A DNA stretch of 14,306 nucleotides, taken from positions 1 to 14,306 of the forward strand of contig CAKXKM010000035.1 in assembly GCA_934876235.1 (NCBI GenBank). Direction: 5' to 3'. The notes below the pieces were generated by a model that worked only from the letters and a program-made list of their open reading frames with translations, ran no database searches and was not told the origin of the DNA. Below, one piece after another: positions 1 through 7,364 of the stretch (position 1 is the stretch's first letter; each line of letters starts with the position of its first letter). The stretch comes from Collinsella sp. AF02-46-1 (lineage in GTDB: Bacteria > Actinomycetota > Coriobacteriia > Coriobacteriales > Coriobacteriaceae). Made by a program: the position numbers and the translations under genes.

Positions 1-1648
1 CCGAGATATTGACGAACATGTTCTGTCCGCCCCACTCCTCGGGGATGATGCCGTACTCGGTGAGCTCCTGGCGCACGCGGTCGGGGTTGGCACCCGGCTT
101 ATCGATCTTGTTGACGGCGACGACGATGGGGACGCCGGCGGCCTTGGCGTGGTTGATCGACTCGATGGTCTGGGGCATGACGCCGTCGTCGGCAGCCACG
201 ATCAGGATGACGATATCGGTCACCTTGGCGCCGCGGGCACGCATGGCCGTAAAGGTGGCGTGACCGGGGGTATCGATGAAAGTGATCTTGCGGTCGTTGA
301 TCATGACCTGCGAAGCGCCGATGGCCTGGGTAATGCCGCCCGCCTCGCCGGCAGCGACGCCGGTGTGACGGATGGCGTCGAGGAGGCTCGTCTTGCCGTG
401 GTCGACGTGGCCCATGACGGTGACGACCGGGGCGCGCGGCTTAAGGTCGGCGGGATCGTCGTAGAACGAGAAGGTATTCTCCTCCTCGGGGGTAATGATC
501 TTGATCTGACGACCCAGGTCGTCGGCAACGAGCTCGACAAGGTCATCGGACATGGACTGCGTCATGGTGAGCGGCGTGCCCAGCAGGAACAGGCGCTTGA
601 TGATGTCGTTGGCCGGAACGTCGAGCGCCTCGGCGAGCTCCTGGACGGTAACGCCCTGGGAGACCTTGATGGCGTCGAGGTCCTCGGGGTTCACGCCCTG
701 GGCCAGCGCCTCCTCTATTTTGCGCTCCTCCTGAGCCTTGGCAGCCTCGCGCTCGCGCTTCTCCTTGCGCTTCTTGCGGCGACCGGTGGACTCGCGAGAG
801 GCCTCCTCGACGGCAGCGCGGGCCTCCTCGAGCACCTTCTCGCGGCTATACTCCTCGGCCTCACGAGCCATGCGGCTGTAATGGTCCTCTTCGTTGTTGT
901 GACCGCCCTTGCGTTTCTTGCCCTTGCCCTGCTTATCGGGGTTGGGGAAGTCCATGCCGGCAGCGACGTTGTTGCTGGCGTTGGTACGATGGCTGTGCGG
1001 ACGGCTCTCGGAGGCGTTGCGCTCTGAGTTGTTGTCGGAGGCGTTGCGATCGTTACGACGGCCACCGCGGCGGTCGTTGTTGCCGCCACGACGGTTACCG
1101 CGCTCGGCGGCGCGCTCGGCCTTGGCCTTGTCCTCGGCGTCCTTCTTCTCCTTGAGCACGGTCTCCTGTGCGGCAATCTGGTCGAGCAGCGAACGGAAGC
1201 GCGAACCGGAGTCGGAAGCGGGAACGGCGCGGCGCTGGGCCTCGCGGGCAGCCTCCTCCTTCTCGCGAGCAAGGCGCTCCTGCTCGGCCTTCTTCTTGGC
1301 CTCGGCCTCGGCGCGGGCAGCCTCCTCGGCAGCCTGGGCTGCGGCAAACTGGCGGCGCTCCTCCTCGCGGGCCTTCTCGGCGGCGATGCGCTCGCGCTCG
1401 GCCTCGGCAGCGCGAGCAGCCTCCTCGGCGGCAGCTGCCTGCTCCTCGGCCTGCTTGGCGGCCTCGACTTCCTGAGCGCGGGCCTCAATCACCGAGGCGA
1501 GCTGCTTGCGGACCATGGCAACGTAGGCATCCTCCAAGGTGGAGGAAGCGGACTTAGCGGGAATCTTCATATCGGCGAGATGACCCATCAGTTCCTTGGA
1601 GGTCATGCCGAACTCTTTGGCCAGGGTGGACACACGGACTTTTGCCAT
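1..1648 (-). CDS. infB: Translation initiation factor IF-2 (3' end outside window)
   Basis: IF-2 is the GTPase that brings initiator tRNA to the 30S subunit and promotes subunit joining in the cytoplasm. About 549 codons are present and the frame runs off the left edge, so the rest of the G domain and the C-terminal tRNA-binding domains are missing. The start ATG at 1648 is preceded by AGGTGAA. Visible order: IF2_N domain (residues 1-50), Ala/Glu/Arg-rich charged coiled-coil region (55-180), an Arg/Gly/Asn-rich linker (183-228), a second basic helical stretch, a second IF2_N-like region (about 308-360), then the G domain. G1 is GHVDHGKT (413-420), G3 is DTPGH (459-463) and G4 is NKID (513-516). 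It is the last visible gene of the rimP-nusA-infB cluster, 91 bp after nusA. Identification is secure. Confidence 0.97.
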   Translation of the reverse strand, partial: MAKVRVSTLAKEFGMTSKELMGHLADMKIPAKSASSTLEDAYVAMVRKQLASVIEARAQEVEAAKQAEEQAAAAEEAARAAEAERERIAAEKAREEERRQFAAAQAAEEAARAEAEAKKKAEQERLAREKEEAAREAQRRAVPASDSGSRFRSLLDQIAAQETVLKEKKDAEDKAKAERAAERGNRRGGNNDRRGGRRNDRNASDNNSERNASESRPHSHRTNASNNVAAGMDFPNPDKQGKGKKRKGGHNNEEDHYSRMAREAEEYSREKVLEEARAAVEEASRESTGRRKKRKEKREREAAKAQEERKIEEALAQGVNPEDLDAIKVSQGVTVQELAEALDVPANDIIKRLFLLGTPLTMTQSMSDDLVELVADDLGRQIKIITPEEENTFSFYDDPADLKPRAPVVTVMGHVDHGKTSLLDAIRHTGVAAGEAGGITQAIGASQVMINDRKITFIDTPGHATFTAMRARGAKVTDIVILIVAADDGVMPQTIESINHAKAAGVPIVVAVNKIDKPGANPDRVRQELTEYGIIPEEWGGQNMFVNIS

Positions 1649-1669
1649 ATGACTTCACCTACCCTTTCT

Positions 1670-1684
1670 GGCACCTTGGGTGCC
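1670..1684 (-). other. Small hairpin in the nusA-infB gap
   Basis: A 6-bp stem (GGCACC/GGTGCC) with a 3-nt loop lies about 20 nt upstream of the infB start. No T-run follows it on the minus strand, so it is not an obvious terminator. It could affect infB translation or mRNA processing. The rest of the 91-bp gap is GC-rich and holds no reading frame that I recognise. Confidence 0.35.
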
Positions 1685-1739
1685 TAGAGACTGAACGAGC
1701 GTGGGATACGCGCCAGGACCCGCCCGGCGCGACCGCGCG

Positions 1740-2987
1740 CTAGATCAGGTCCTCCGCATCATCGAAGGCGTCGGTGTCATGGACACCGCAGAAACGGGAG
1801 CCGGGACGAGCCTGGTTGCGGCACTGGATGCCGTCCTCGGACACATACTCGCAGCGGCGGACGTCCTCGTCCTCCTCGTCACCGATCAGGTCGGCGGCGG
1901 GCTCCTCGTGAACGGGAACGTTCTTGAGGATGTCGGCGGCAAGCGTCTCCGACTTGATGTCGATGTGCCAGCCGGTCAGGCGCGCGGCGAGGCGGGCGTT
2001 CTGGCCCTCCTTGCCGATGGCGAGGGACAGCTGGTCGTCGGGCACGATGACGCCGGCGTAGGCCTTCTCCTCGTCGATGAGGACGCGGGTGACCTTAGCG
2101 GGCGAAAGGGCGTTGGCGACGTAGACGGCAGGATCGGCATCCCACAGGATGACGTCGACGCGCTCGCCACGGAGCTCGCCCACGACAGCGCGAACACGGC
2201 TGCCCTTGGGGCCGACGCAGGCGCCCACGGGATCCAGGCGGTCGTCGAGCGAGTGGACGGCAACCTTGGAACGCTGGCCGGGCTCGCGGGCGATTGACTT
2301 GATCTGGACGGTGCCCTCATAGATCTCGGGCACCTCCTGCTCAAACAGACGACGCATGAGCTCGGGGTGGGTACGGGAGATGACAATCGGCGGACGGCTG
2401 TGCTCGCCACGAACCGGCTGCAGGTTGGAGTTGGGGTCGCGAACGTCAATGATCACGGCCTTGATATGCTGGTTGTGCAGGTAGCGCTCGCCCATCGGAC
2501 GCTCGTTGCGCTCGTTCTCGTAACGGCGCTGATCGAAGTGCGGAAGCTCGGCCTCGACGCCTTCGCGAATCTTGACGATCGTGAAGTCCGGCGTGGACTG
2601 CAGCACGGTACCGCTGATGAGGTCACCGATACGGCCGGAGAACTCCTCGTAGATCTGCTCGCGGGCGGAGTTGCGCACGATGGCGTTGATCTCGGCCTTG
2701 GCGTGCTGGGCGGCGATGCGGCTCGTGTTCTTAGGGGTGACGTCGATCTCCTCGAACTCGGTGAAGTTGCCCTCCTCGTCCATGGAATCGTCGATCGGCT
2801 CCAGGCGGTAGACGTAGATCTTGCCGGTGGTGCGGTCGATGGTCACCTTGGCGCCCCACTCAAGATGCAGGATCTCGGCGTAGCTCTTGGCGAGCGACTG
2901 CTCCAGGCGGTCGATCAGGTAGAGCTGGTCGATGTGCCTCTCCTGGCAAAGCTCCATCAGGGCGGACATCATGTCGGATGCTGCCAT
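1740..2987 (-). CDS. nusA: Transcription termination/antitermination protein NusA with Cys/His tail
   Basis: NusA binds RNA polymerase and nascent RNA and modulates pausing, termination and antitermination. I place the start at ATG 2987 (415 residues) because GGAAGGAAAG sits just upstream; a frame extension to 3020 would run deep into rimP. Layout: N-terminal polymerase-binding domain (about 1-110), S1 domain (about 113-195), KH1 with GPKG (259-262) and KH2 with GKEG (325-328). After KH2 there is no E. coli-type acidic repeat domain. Instead an acidic linker leads to a tail with C379, C389, C400 and H403 that looks like a small metal-binding motif. The start lies 1 nt after the rimP stop, indicating translational coupling. 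The ylxR gene that commonly follows nusA is absent. Identification is secure; the role of the tail is unknown. Confidence 0.96.
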   Translation of the reverse strand: MAASDMMSALMELCQERHIDQLYLIDRLEQSLAKSYAEILHLEWGAKVTIDRTTGKIYVYRLEPIDDSMDEEGNFTEFEEIDVTPKNTSRIAAQHAKAEINAIVRNSAREQIYEEFSGRIGDLISGTVLQSTPDFTIVKIREGVEAELPHFDQRRYENERNERPMGERYLHNQHIKAVIIDVRDPNSNLQPVRGEHSRPPIVISRTHPELMRRLFEQEVPEIYEGTVQIKSIAREPGQRSKVAVHSLDDRLDPVGACVGPKGSRVRAVVGELRGERVDVILWDADPAVYVANALSPAKVTRVLIDEEKAYAGVIVPDDQLSLAIGKEGQNARLAARLTGWHIDIKSETLAADILKNVPVHEEPAADLIGDEEDEDVRRCEYVSEDGIQCRNQARPGSRFCGVHDTDAFDDAEDLI

Positions 2988-2988
2988 C

Positions 2989-3483
2989 TTACTTTCCTTC
3001 CTTCGCGGGCTTGAAGTCATAGGTGGGCTTCAACTTGCACTTTTTAACATCAGAGAAATCGAGGGTGACGGACTCGCCGTCCTCGAGCTCAAGGGTCACG
3101 TTCGTCTCGGTGGCGTCGGCAATCTTGCCGGCGTACTTGCGACGGCCCTCGGTGGCGGTGGAGGTGAGCTCGCAGTTCTCGCCCACAAAGCGGGCAAAGT
3201 CGCGCGGGCGGCGCAGCGGGCGCGCCATGCCCGGGCTCGACACCTCGAGCGTGTAGCTCGAAGAAATGGGGTCGAGCTCCTCGATCACGTCGCCGACCCA
3301 CTTGGTATTGGCCGTGACGTCGTTGAGCGACAGGCTCTGACCCTCGGCACCCTCGATACGCACACGCACGCAGGGGGCCTTGGTGGCGCCCACGAGCTCA
3401 ACGTCGACAATATCGACATCGTGCTGGGGAGCGACGGCCTCGAGCGCGTCGATGATCACCTGCTCGGTCTTGGTCTTGACCAT
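2989..3483 (-). CDS. rimP: Ribosome maturation factor RimP
   Basis: RimP assists maturation of the 30S ribosomal subunit. The protein has 164 residues, typical for the family (150-170). The start ATG at 3483 is set by a strong GGAGGTG five nt upstream; longer in-frame extensions would cross the leader hairpin and promoter. The N-terminal alpha/beta domain (1-85) ends in the family signature YTLEVSSPGMARPL (77-90), and the C-terminal SH3-like domain follows (about 95-155), ending in a Lys-rich tail. It is the first gene of the rimP-nusA-infB unit and probably shares the promoter at 3562-3590. Identification is firm from the signature and the conserved gene order. Confidence 0.94.
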   Translation of the reverse strand: MVKTKTEQVIIDALEAVAPQHDVDIVDVELVGATKAPCVRVRIEGAEGQSLSLNDVTANTKWVGDVIEELDPISSSYTLEVSSPGMARPLRRPRDFARFVGENCELTSTATEGRRKYAGKIADATETNVTLELEDGESVTLDFSDVKKCKLKPTYDFKPAKEGK

Positions 3484-3503
3484 TGCGGCACCTCCATCCA
3501 TAC

Positions 3504-3535
3504 AAAAAAGAAGCGGGGCCGAAACCCCACTTCTT
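3504..3535 (-). terminator. Intrinsic terminator / attenuator hairpin in the rimP leader
   Basis: On the minus strand an 11-bp stem (AAGAAGTGGGG with CCCCGCTTCTT, one G.T pair) closes a 6-nt TTTCGG loop and ends in six T residues. The arms are 3525-3535 and 3508-3518. It lies downstream of the likely rimP promoter and about 20 nt upstream of the rimP start codon. There is no upstream minus-strand gene for it to terminate, because leuS is already closed off by the terminator at 4467-4502. It therefore looks like an attenuator of the rimP-nusA-infB unit; autoregulation by NusA is plausible but is inference. Confidence 0.75.
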
Positions 3536-3561
3536 TCAATTACAACTTCATTTGCAAGCAA

Positions 3562-3590
3562 ACTATACCAATAGCTGCGGAAACGTGCAA
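3562..3590 (-). promoter_or_regulatory. Sigma-70-type promoter for rimP-nusA-infB
   Basis: On the minus strand TTGCAC (3585-3590) and TATAGT (3562-3567) are separated by exactly 17 nt. Predicted transcription start is near 3555, giving a leader of about 70 nt that contains the terminator-like hairpin. Confidence 0.7.
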
Positions 3591-3840
3591 GCACCGTACG
3601 AATCTGCAGGTCAGCGTGCGCACAGCTTCTCCACAAGAATAGGACAATTGGCCGAGGAGCCCCATGCGACGCACCCTCAACAGCCCCAAAACGGGCCATG
3701 CGTCCCAATCCACGGGCCCGTTCGGACCCCAAGGGCATTCCTCCCCGAGCCCCAATCGATCAGACTTACGCTAAGGGACATTCCGCAACAAGCCGGCCAG
3801 TAAGTCGCGCAACGACGAACCTTTCCAAATCCTCTACGGC
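3591..3840. other. Intergenic stretch without a recognisable gene
   Basis: This is the upstream part of the 369-bp gap between rimP and the lipoprotein gene. Short open frames occur on both strands, but none has a ribosome binding site or a recognisable protein. A 10-bp palindrome ACGGGCCCGT lies at 3712-3721. The plus-strand promoter for the lipoprotein gene should be in this stretch, but I could not identify a convincing one. Confidence 0.4.
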
Positions 3841-3852
3841 AAGGAGGCACCC

Positions 3853-4425
3853 ATGAAACACCTAGGCACCCTCTGCATGACTGCGCTCGCCATCGCAACG
3901 TGCTCGTTGGCCCTCGTGGGCTGCGGCAAGCCGAACAGCAAAACCGGAACATGCGAACCGGATCGTGGCAGCACCAAAGCCATCGAGAAAACCGAACCCC
4001 CGGTAAGCTTCGACAAAATAGACGAAGACATCGACGATCCCCAGGGCTTAGGTCCCGACCCCCAAGAACAGTTCCCCATCGACCTTGAGGCAGACGAGAA
4101 CGTCCATGTTACCTGCGTGGGCAAGGACACCGACGGCTATGGCGACGCTGCGCTCATCTTTACGGTGAACAACAACACCGGTGTCGACATGATGTTTGGC
4201 GATGTGGACTCCTATGCCTACGTCAACGGCGTGGTCCGCGATGTGCGCATGCGCCAGCAGGTCGCAGCAGGCGAGGAAACGCGCGCCATGCTCACCTTTG
4301 TAGGCACATTCGACGACCCGGACTTTGATGCGAACAACGACCTCAACGACATCTACCTCAACATTTGGATGTTCGAAGAGGCAACGGGCAACGTTTACTT
4401 TAGGGACCTGGTACACATCCCGTAG
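3853..4425 (+). CDS. Secreted lipoprotein, unknown function
   Basis: The 190-residue product starts at ATG 3853 after a strong AAGGAGG (3841-3847). A short basic N-terminus and hydrophobic segment end in the lipobox LVGC with C24, so the mature protein should be lipid-anchored outside the membrane. Residues 25-75 are polar and Pro/Asp-rich, as in a flexible spacer. Residues about 88-190 read as one beta-rich domain with alternating hydrophobic strands, including ALIFTVNNNTGVDMMFGDVD. This resembles the immunoglobulin-like folds of small Gram-positive lipoproteins (DUF5067/DUF4352 style), but the family assignment is a guess. It is the only gene in its transcription unit, is convergent with leuS and ends at the shared terminator. 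Function cannot be deduced from sequence. Confidence 0.85.
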   Translation: MKHLGTLCMTALAIATCSLALVGCGKPNSKTGTCEPDRGSTKAIEKTEPPVSFDKIDEDIDDPQGLGPDPQEQFPIDLEADENVHVTCVGKDTDGYGDAALIFTVNNNTGVDMMFGDVDSYAYVNGVVRDVRMRQQVAAGEETRAMLTFVGTFDDPDFDANNDLNDIYLNIWMFEEATGNVYFRDLVHIP

Positions 4426-4466
4426 AAGACGGTGCGACGCACTGACTAAGCAGGGCATACAACACA

Positions 4467-4502
4467 AAACGAGGGACGACCCAACCGGACCGTCCCTCGT
4501 TT
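4467..4502. terminator. Bidirectional terminator between the lipoprotein gene and leuS
   Basis: A perfect 12-bp stem AAACGAGGGACG / CGTCCCTCGTTT encloses a 12-nt loop. T-rich ends on both strands suit termination of both convergent genes. The leuS stop is 27 bp away and the lipoprotein stop 41 bp away. Confidence 0.85.
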
Positions 4503-4529
4503 ATTGCATGCCAGCTTTACACGCAGCGC

Positions 4530-7106
4530 TTACTTGACCACCAGGTTGACCAGCTTGCCGGGCACGCAGATGGCCTTGACGACCGTCTTGCCCTCGGTCC
4601 ACTTGGCGACAGCGGCCTCGGCGGCAGCCTGCATCTCCTCGTTGGAGGCATCGCGGGCTACGTCGATGCGGCCACGAACCTTGCCGAGCACCTGCACGAC
4701 AATCTGCACCGTGTCCTCGATGGACTCGGCCAGGTCGAACTCGGGCCAGGCGGCGGTATAGGCGTTGCCCTCGCAGCCGAGTGCCTCATGCCACAGCTCA
4801 TCGGCCCAGAACGGGCAGATGGGGGCAAGGACGCTCACGATGTCCTTAGCCACGCCGTAGCACAGGGCCTTGTCGCGCGCGGCACCCTCGGTGGCGTTGA
4901 GGTAGGCGCTCGCCGCGTTGACGAGTTCCATGACGGCCGAGATGGCGGTGTTGAACTGGCCGCGATCGAAGTCCTCGGTGCACTTGGCGATGGTCCGGTG
5001 ACGCTCGCGATAGAGCTTCATCGCAACCTCGTCGAGCGCGGACTTGTCGAAGGCCACGTTGGCGTCGCCGGACTGGACGAGCTGCCACACGATACGCCAG
5101 GCGCGCTTGATGAAGCGGTTGGCGCCCTCAACGGCCTTGGGATCCCAGTCGAAGTCCTTCTCGGGCGGGGCGATAAACAGGATCGCCAGACGCATGGTGT
5201 CGGCGCCGTAGGGCTCGATGACCGAGCTCGGGGGCACGACGTTGCCCTTGGACTTGGACATGGTGTCGCCGTTCTCGTCCTTGACCATGCCCTGGCACAG
5301 CAGGTTGGTGAAGGGCTCGTCCACACTCAGCAGGCCCAGGTCGCGCAGTGCCTTGGTAAAGAAGCGGCTGTAGAGCAGGTGCAGGATGGCGTGCTCGATG
5401 CCGCCGATGTAGTTATTGACGGGCATCCAACGGTCGGCGGCTTCGCGGGAGAAGGGCAGCTCGGTGTTGTGCGGGTCGGTATAGCGCAGGTAATACCAGC
5501 TGGAGCAGGTAAAGGTGTCCATGGTATCGGTCTCGCGCTTGGCCGGGCGGCCGCAGACCGGGCAGGTGGTCTCGTAGAAGTCCTTGCACTCGGCAAGCGT
5601 CTCGCCGGCACCCAGGTCCAGGTTCTCGGGCAGCGTCACCGGCAGCTGATCCTCGGGCACGGGCACGATGCCGCAGTGCTCGCAGTGGATGGCCGGGATG
5701 GGGTTGCCCCAATAGCGCTGGCGGCTGATGAGCCAGTCGCGCAGGCGGAACTCGACCTTGCGACGACCGCAGCCCATGGCCTCGAGGTCGGCCACGATGG
5801 CAGACTCGCCCTCGGAGTGCTTACCGCCGCGCATGCCGGTGTACTTGCCCGACTGGACCAGCGTGCCCTCGGCAGCGTGGGCGCATTCCCAGTCGACAGT
5901 CTCGGCATGGAAGGTATCGATGGTCTCGCCGCTGGCCTCGACGGCAGCGCGATCATCGTCGTCCAGGATGATCGGCACGATCGGCAGATCATACTTGCGG
6001 GCAAACTCAAAGTCGCGCTGGTCGCCGCAGGGAACGGCCATGACGGCGCCGGTGCCGTAGTCGGCCACAACGTAGTCGGCAACCCACACGGGGACCTTTT
6101 CGCCGTTAACGGGGTTCACCACGTAGCGGCCGGTAAAGGCACCGTGCTTCTCGAGAGTGCCCTGGGCACGCTCGACGGCAGAAATGTGCTTGGAGTCCTC
6201 AACGATCTTGGTGACGGCCGCCTCGTACTCCGTGCCCTCGACGAGCTCGTGCAGACGGGCGTACTCGGGAGCCAGGACAAAGAAGGAGACGCCAAAAAGG
6301 GTATCGGCACGCGTGGTGAAGACGGTAATCTTGCCCTCATCGCCCTCGATGGGCTCGCCATCGGCGTCGCACAGGGTAAAGTCGACCTCGGCACCCTCGG
6401 AGCGGCCGATCCAGTTGGCCTGCATCTGCTTGACGCGCTCGGGCCAGCCGGGGAGCTTCTCCAGGTCGTCGAGCAGCTCCTGGGAGTACTCGGTGATCTT
6501 GTAGTACCACTGCTCAAGGTCGCGCTTCTCGGGCTCGGTGCCGCAACGCCAGCACTTGCCCTCGGTCACCTGCTCGTTGGCAAGAACGGTCTTACAGGTG
6601 GGGCACCAGTTAACCGGATTCTTCTTACGATAGACCAGGCCCTTTTCCCACATCTTCTCAAAGATCCACTGACCCCAGCGATAGTAGTCGGGGCTGCAGG
6701 TCTTAACGGTGCGATCCAGGTCGTAGGAGAAGCCCATGCGCCTCATCGTGGCGAGCGCCTGGTCCATGTTCTTATACGTCCAGGCGGCAGCCTGCGTGTT
6801 GTGCTTGATGGCGGCGTTCTCGGCGGGCAGGCCAAAGGCGTCAAAGCCGATGGGGTGCAGCACGTCAAAGCCGCGCATGCGGGCCTGACGGGCCATGGCA
6901 TCGCCGATGGTGTAGTTGCGCGCGTGGCCCATGTGCAGGTCGCCCGACGGATACGGGAACATCTCGAGGACGTACTTCTTGGGCTTGGTGGCGTCGGTGT
7001 CGACGGCAAAGAGGTTGGAGTCCTCCCAGGCCTTCATCCACCTGGACTCAATGGCCTGCGCGTCGTAGACAGGGATCTCATCCTTATGATCTGTGCAATC
7101 GCACAT
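4530..7106 (-). CDS. leuS: Leucyl-tRNA synthetase
   Basis: This class I synthetase charges tRNA-Leu with leucine. The 858-residue length is normal for bacterial LeuRS. The start ATG at 7106 is chosen because AAAGGAG lies six nt upstream; the frame stays open a further 64 codons, but that stretch lacks homology and overlaps leader structures. Seen: HMGH (58-61), zinc-type cysteines C168/C171/C185/C188, the CP1 editing domain with TTRAD (264-268) and the GTGAVMAVP loop (351-359), a second Cys-rich insert (475-530), MSKSKGN (616-622) and the anticodon-binding and C-terminal domains. The editing loop continues C-G-D where E. coli has G-H-D; this may be lineage-normal. It is transcribed alone, between the structured leader and the 4467-4502 terminator. 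Confidence 0.97.
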   Translation of the reverse strand: MCDCTDHKDEIPVYDAQAIESRWMKAWEDSNLFAVDTDATKPKKYVLEMFPYPSGDLHMGHARNYTIGDAMARQARMRGFDVLHPIGFDAFGLPAENAAIKHNTQAAAWTYKNMDQALATMRRMGFSYDLDRTVKTCSPDYYRWGQWIFEKMWEKGLVYRKKNPVNWCPTCKTVLANEQVTEGKCWRCGTEPEKRDLEQWYYKITEYSQELLDDLEKLPGWPERVKQMQANWIGRSEGAEVDFTLCDADGEPIEGDEGKITVFTTRADTLFGVSFFVLAPEYARLHELVEGTEYEAAVTKIVEDSKHISAVERAQGTLEKHGAFTGRYVVNPVNGEKVPVWVADYVVADYGTGAVMAVPCGDQRDFEFARKYDLPIVPIILDDDDRAAVEASGETIDTFHAETVDWECAHAAEGTLVQSGKYTGMRGGKHSEGESAIVADLEAMGCGRRKVEFRLRDWLISRQRYWGNPIPAIHCEHCGIVPVPEDQLPVTLPENLDLGAGETLAECKDFYETTCPVCGRPAKRETDTMDTFTCSSWYYLRYTDPHNTELPFSREAADRWMPVNNYIGGIEHAILHLLYSRFFTKALRDLGLLSVDEPFTNLLCQGMVKDENGDTMSKSKGNVVPPSSVIEPYGADTMRLAILFIAPPEKDFDWDPKAVEGANRFIKRAWRIVWQLVQSGDANVAFDKSALDEVAMKLYRERHRTIAKCTEDFDRGQFNTAISAVMELVNAASAYLNATEGAARDKALCYGVAKDIVSVLAPICPFWADELWHEALGCEGNAYTAAWPEFDLAESIEDTVQIVVQVLGKVRGRIDVARDASNEEMQAAAEAAVAKWTEGKTVVKAICVPGKLVNLVVK

Positions 7107-7128
7107 ATCAGCTCCTTTAATCTTGCTG

Positions 7129-7247
7129 GGGTCGGACGGCTTAGCTTTATTCGCTACTGCGGACAGTCCTGCGCAAGACGAAGAGCACATTAAGTGCTCT
7201 TCTTTGCGTGCGGAACTTGTAGCGAACAAAACTAAGCCGCCCGACCC
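7129..7247 (-). repeat. Long inverted repeat in the leuS 5' leader
   Basis: Arms 7129-7157 and 7219-7247 (29 nt each) are complementary at 26 positions. The three exceptions (7136/7240, 7145/7231, 7149/7227) are A.C on the plus strand but G.U on the minus strand, so the leuS leader RNA can form an unbroken 29-bp helix. An inner 9-bp hairpin (7180-7188 with 7194-7202, 5-nt loop) sits near the tip. The leuS ribosome binding site begins about 12 nt past the stem. I see no T-box consensus. It may be a regulatory RNA or the relic of a small inverted-repeat element. Confidence 0.8.
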
Positions 7248-7281
7248 TAAGGTTAACTCGCATGATGATAGCAAATACAAC

Positions 7282-7316
7282 AAGCGAGATGTCTGCAACT
7301 TGCAGGCATCTCGCTT
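7282..7316 (-). terminator. Probable guaB terminator
   Basis: The hairpin pairs 7282-7291 with 7307-7316 (10 bp) and 7293-7297 with 7301-7305 (5 bp), with one mismatch on the minus strand and a 3-nt loop. The minus-strand sequence continues GTTGTATTT, a modest T-rich tail. It lies about 50 bp after the guaB stop and upstream of the leuS leader. Confidence 0.6.
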
Positions 7317-7330
7317 TATCTAAATAACGT

Positions 7331-7345
7331 GGTTGAGGCTCAACC
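7331..7345. promoter_or_regulatory. 15-bp palindrome downstream of guaB
   Basis: GGTTGAG-G-CTCAACC is a perfect odd palindrome. On the minus strand its second half overlaps a weak promoter candidate (TTGAGC, 17 nt, GATAAA). It could be an operator or part of the guaB 3' end; neither can be decided from sequence. Confidence 0.3.
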
Positions 7346-7364
7346 TTTATGTGCAGGTCTTATC

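Noticed and set aside
149..1557. Long plus-strand open frames opposite infB
   Set aside because: They mirror the GC-biased codons of infB, lack ribosome binding sites and give low-complexity Arg/Ala/Leu proteins.
3483..3803. Plus-strand 106-codon frame over the rimP leader
   Set aside because: It overlaps the rimP promoter and attenuator hairpin, has no ribosome binding site and no recognisable protein features.
4788..7193. 801-codon plus-strand open frame opposite leuS
   Set aside because: It is antisense to the whole leuS gene; the His/Gly/Val/Leu-rich composition is typical of an antisense shadow and no domain is recognisable.
7107..7298. N-terminal extension of LeuRS by 64 residues
   Set aside because: The extension has no ribosome binding site, crosses the guaB terminator and the long leader stem, and is absent from LeuRS proteins; ATG 7106 has a strong AAAGGAG.
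7107..7330. T-box riboswitch upstream of leuS
   Set aside because: No T-box bulge (TGG-containing) or associated terminator/antiterminator pair could be found; the structure is instead one long stem.
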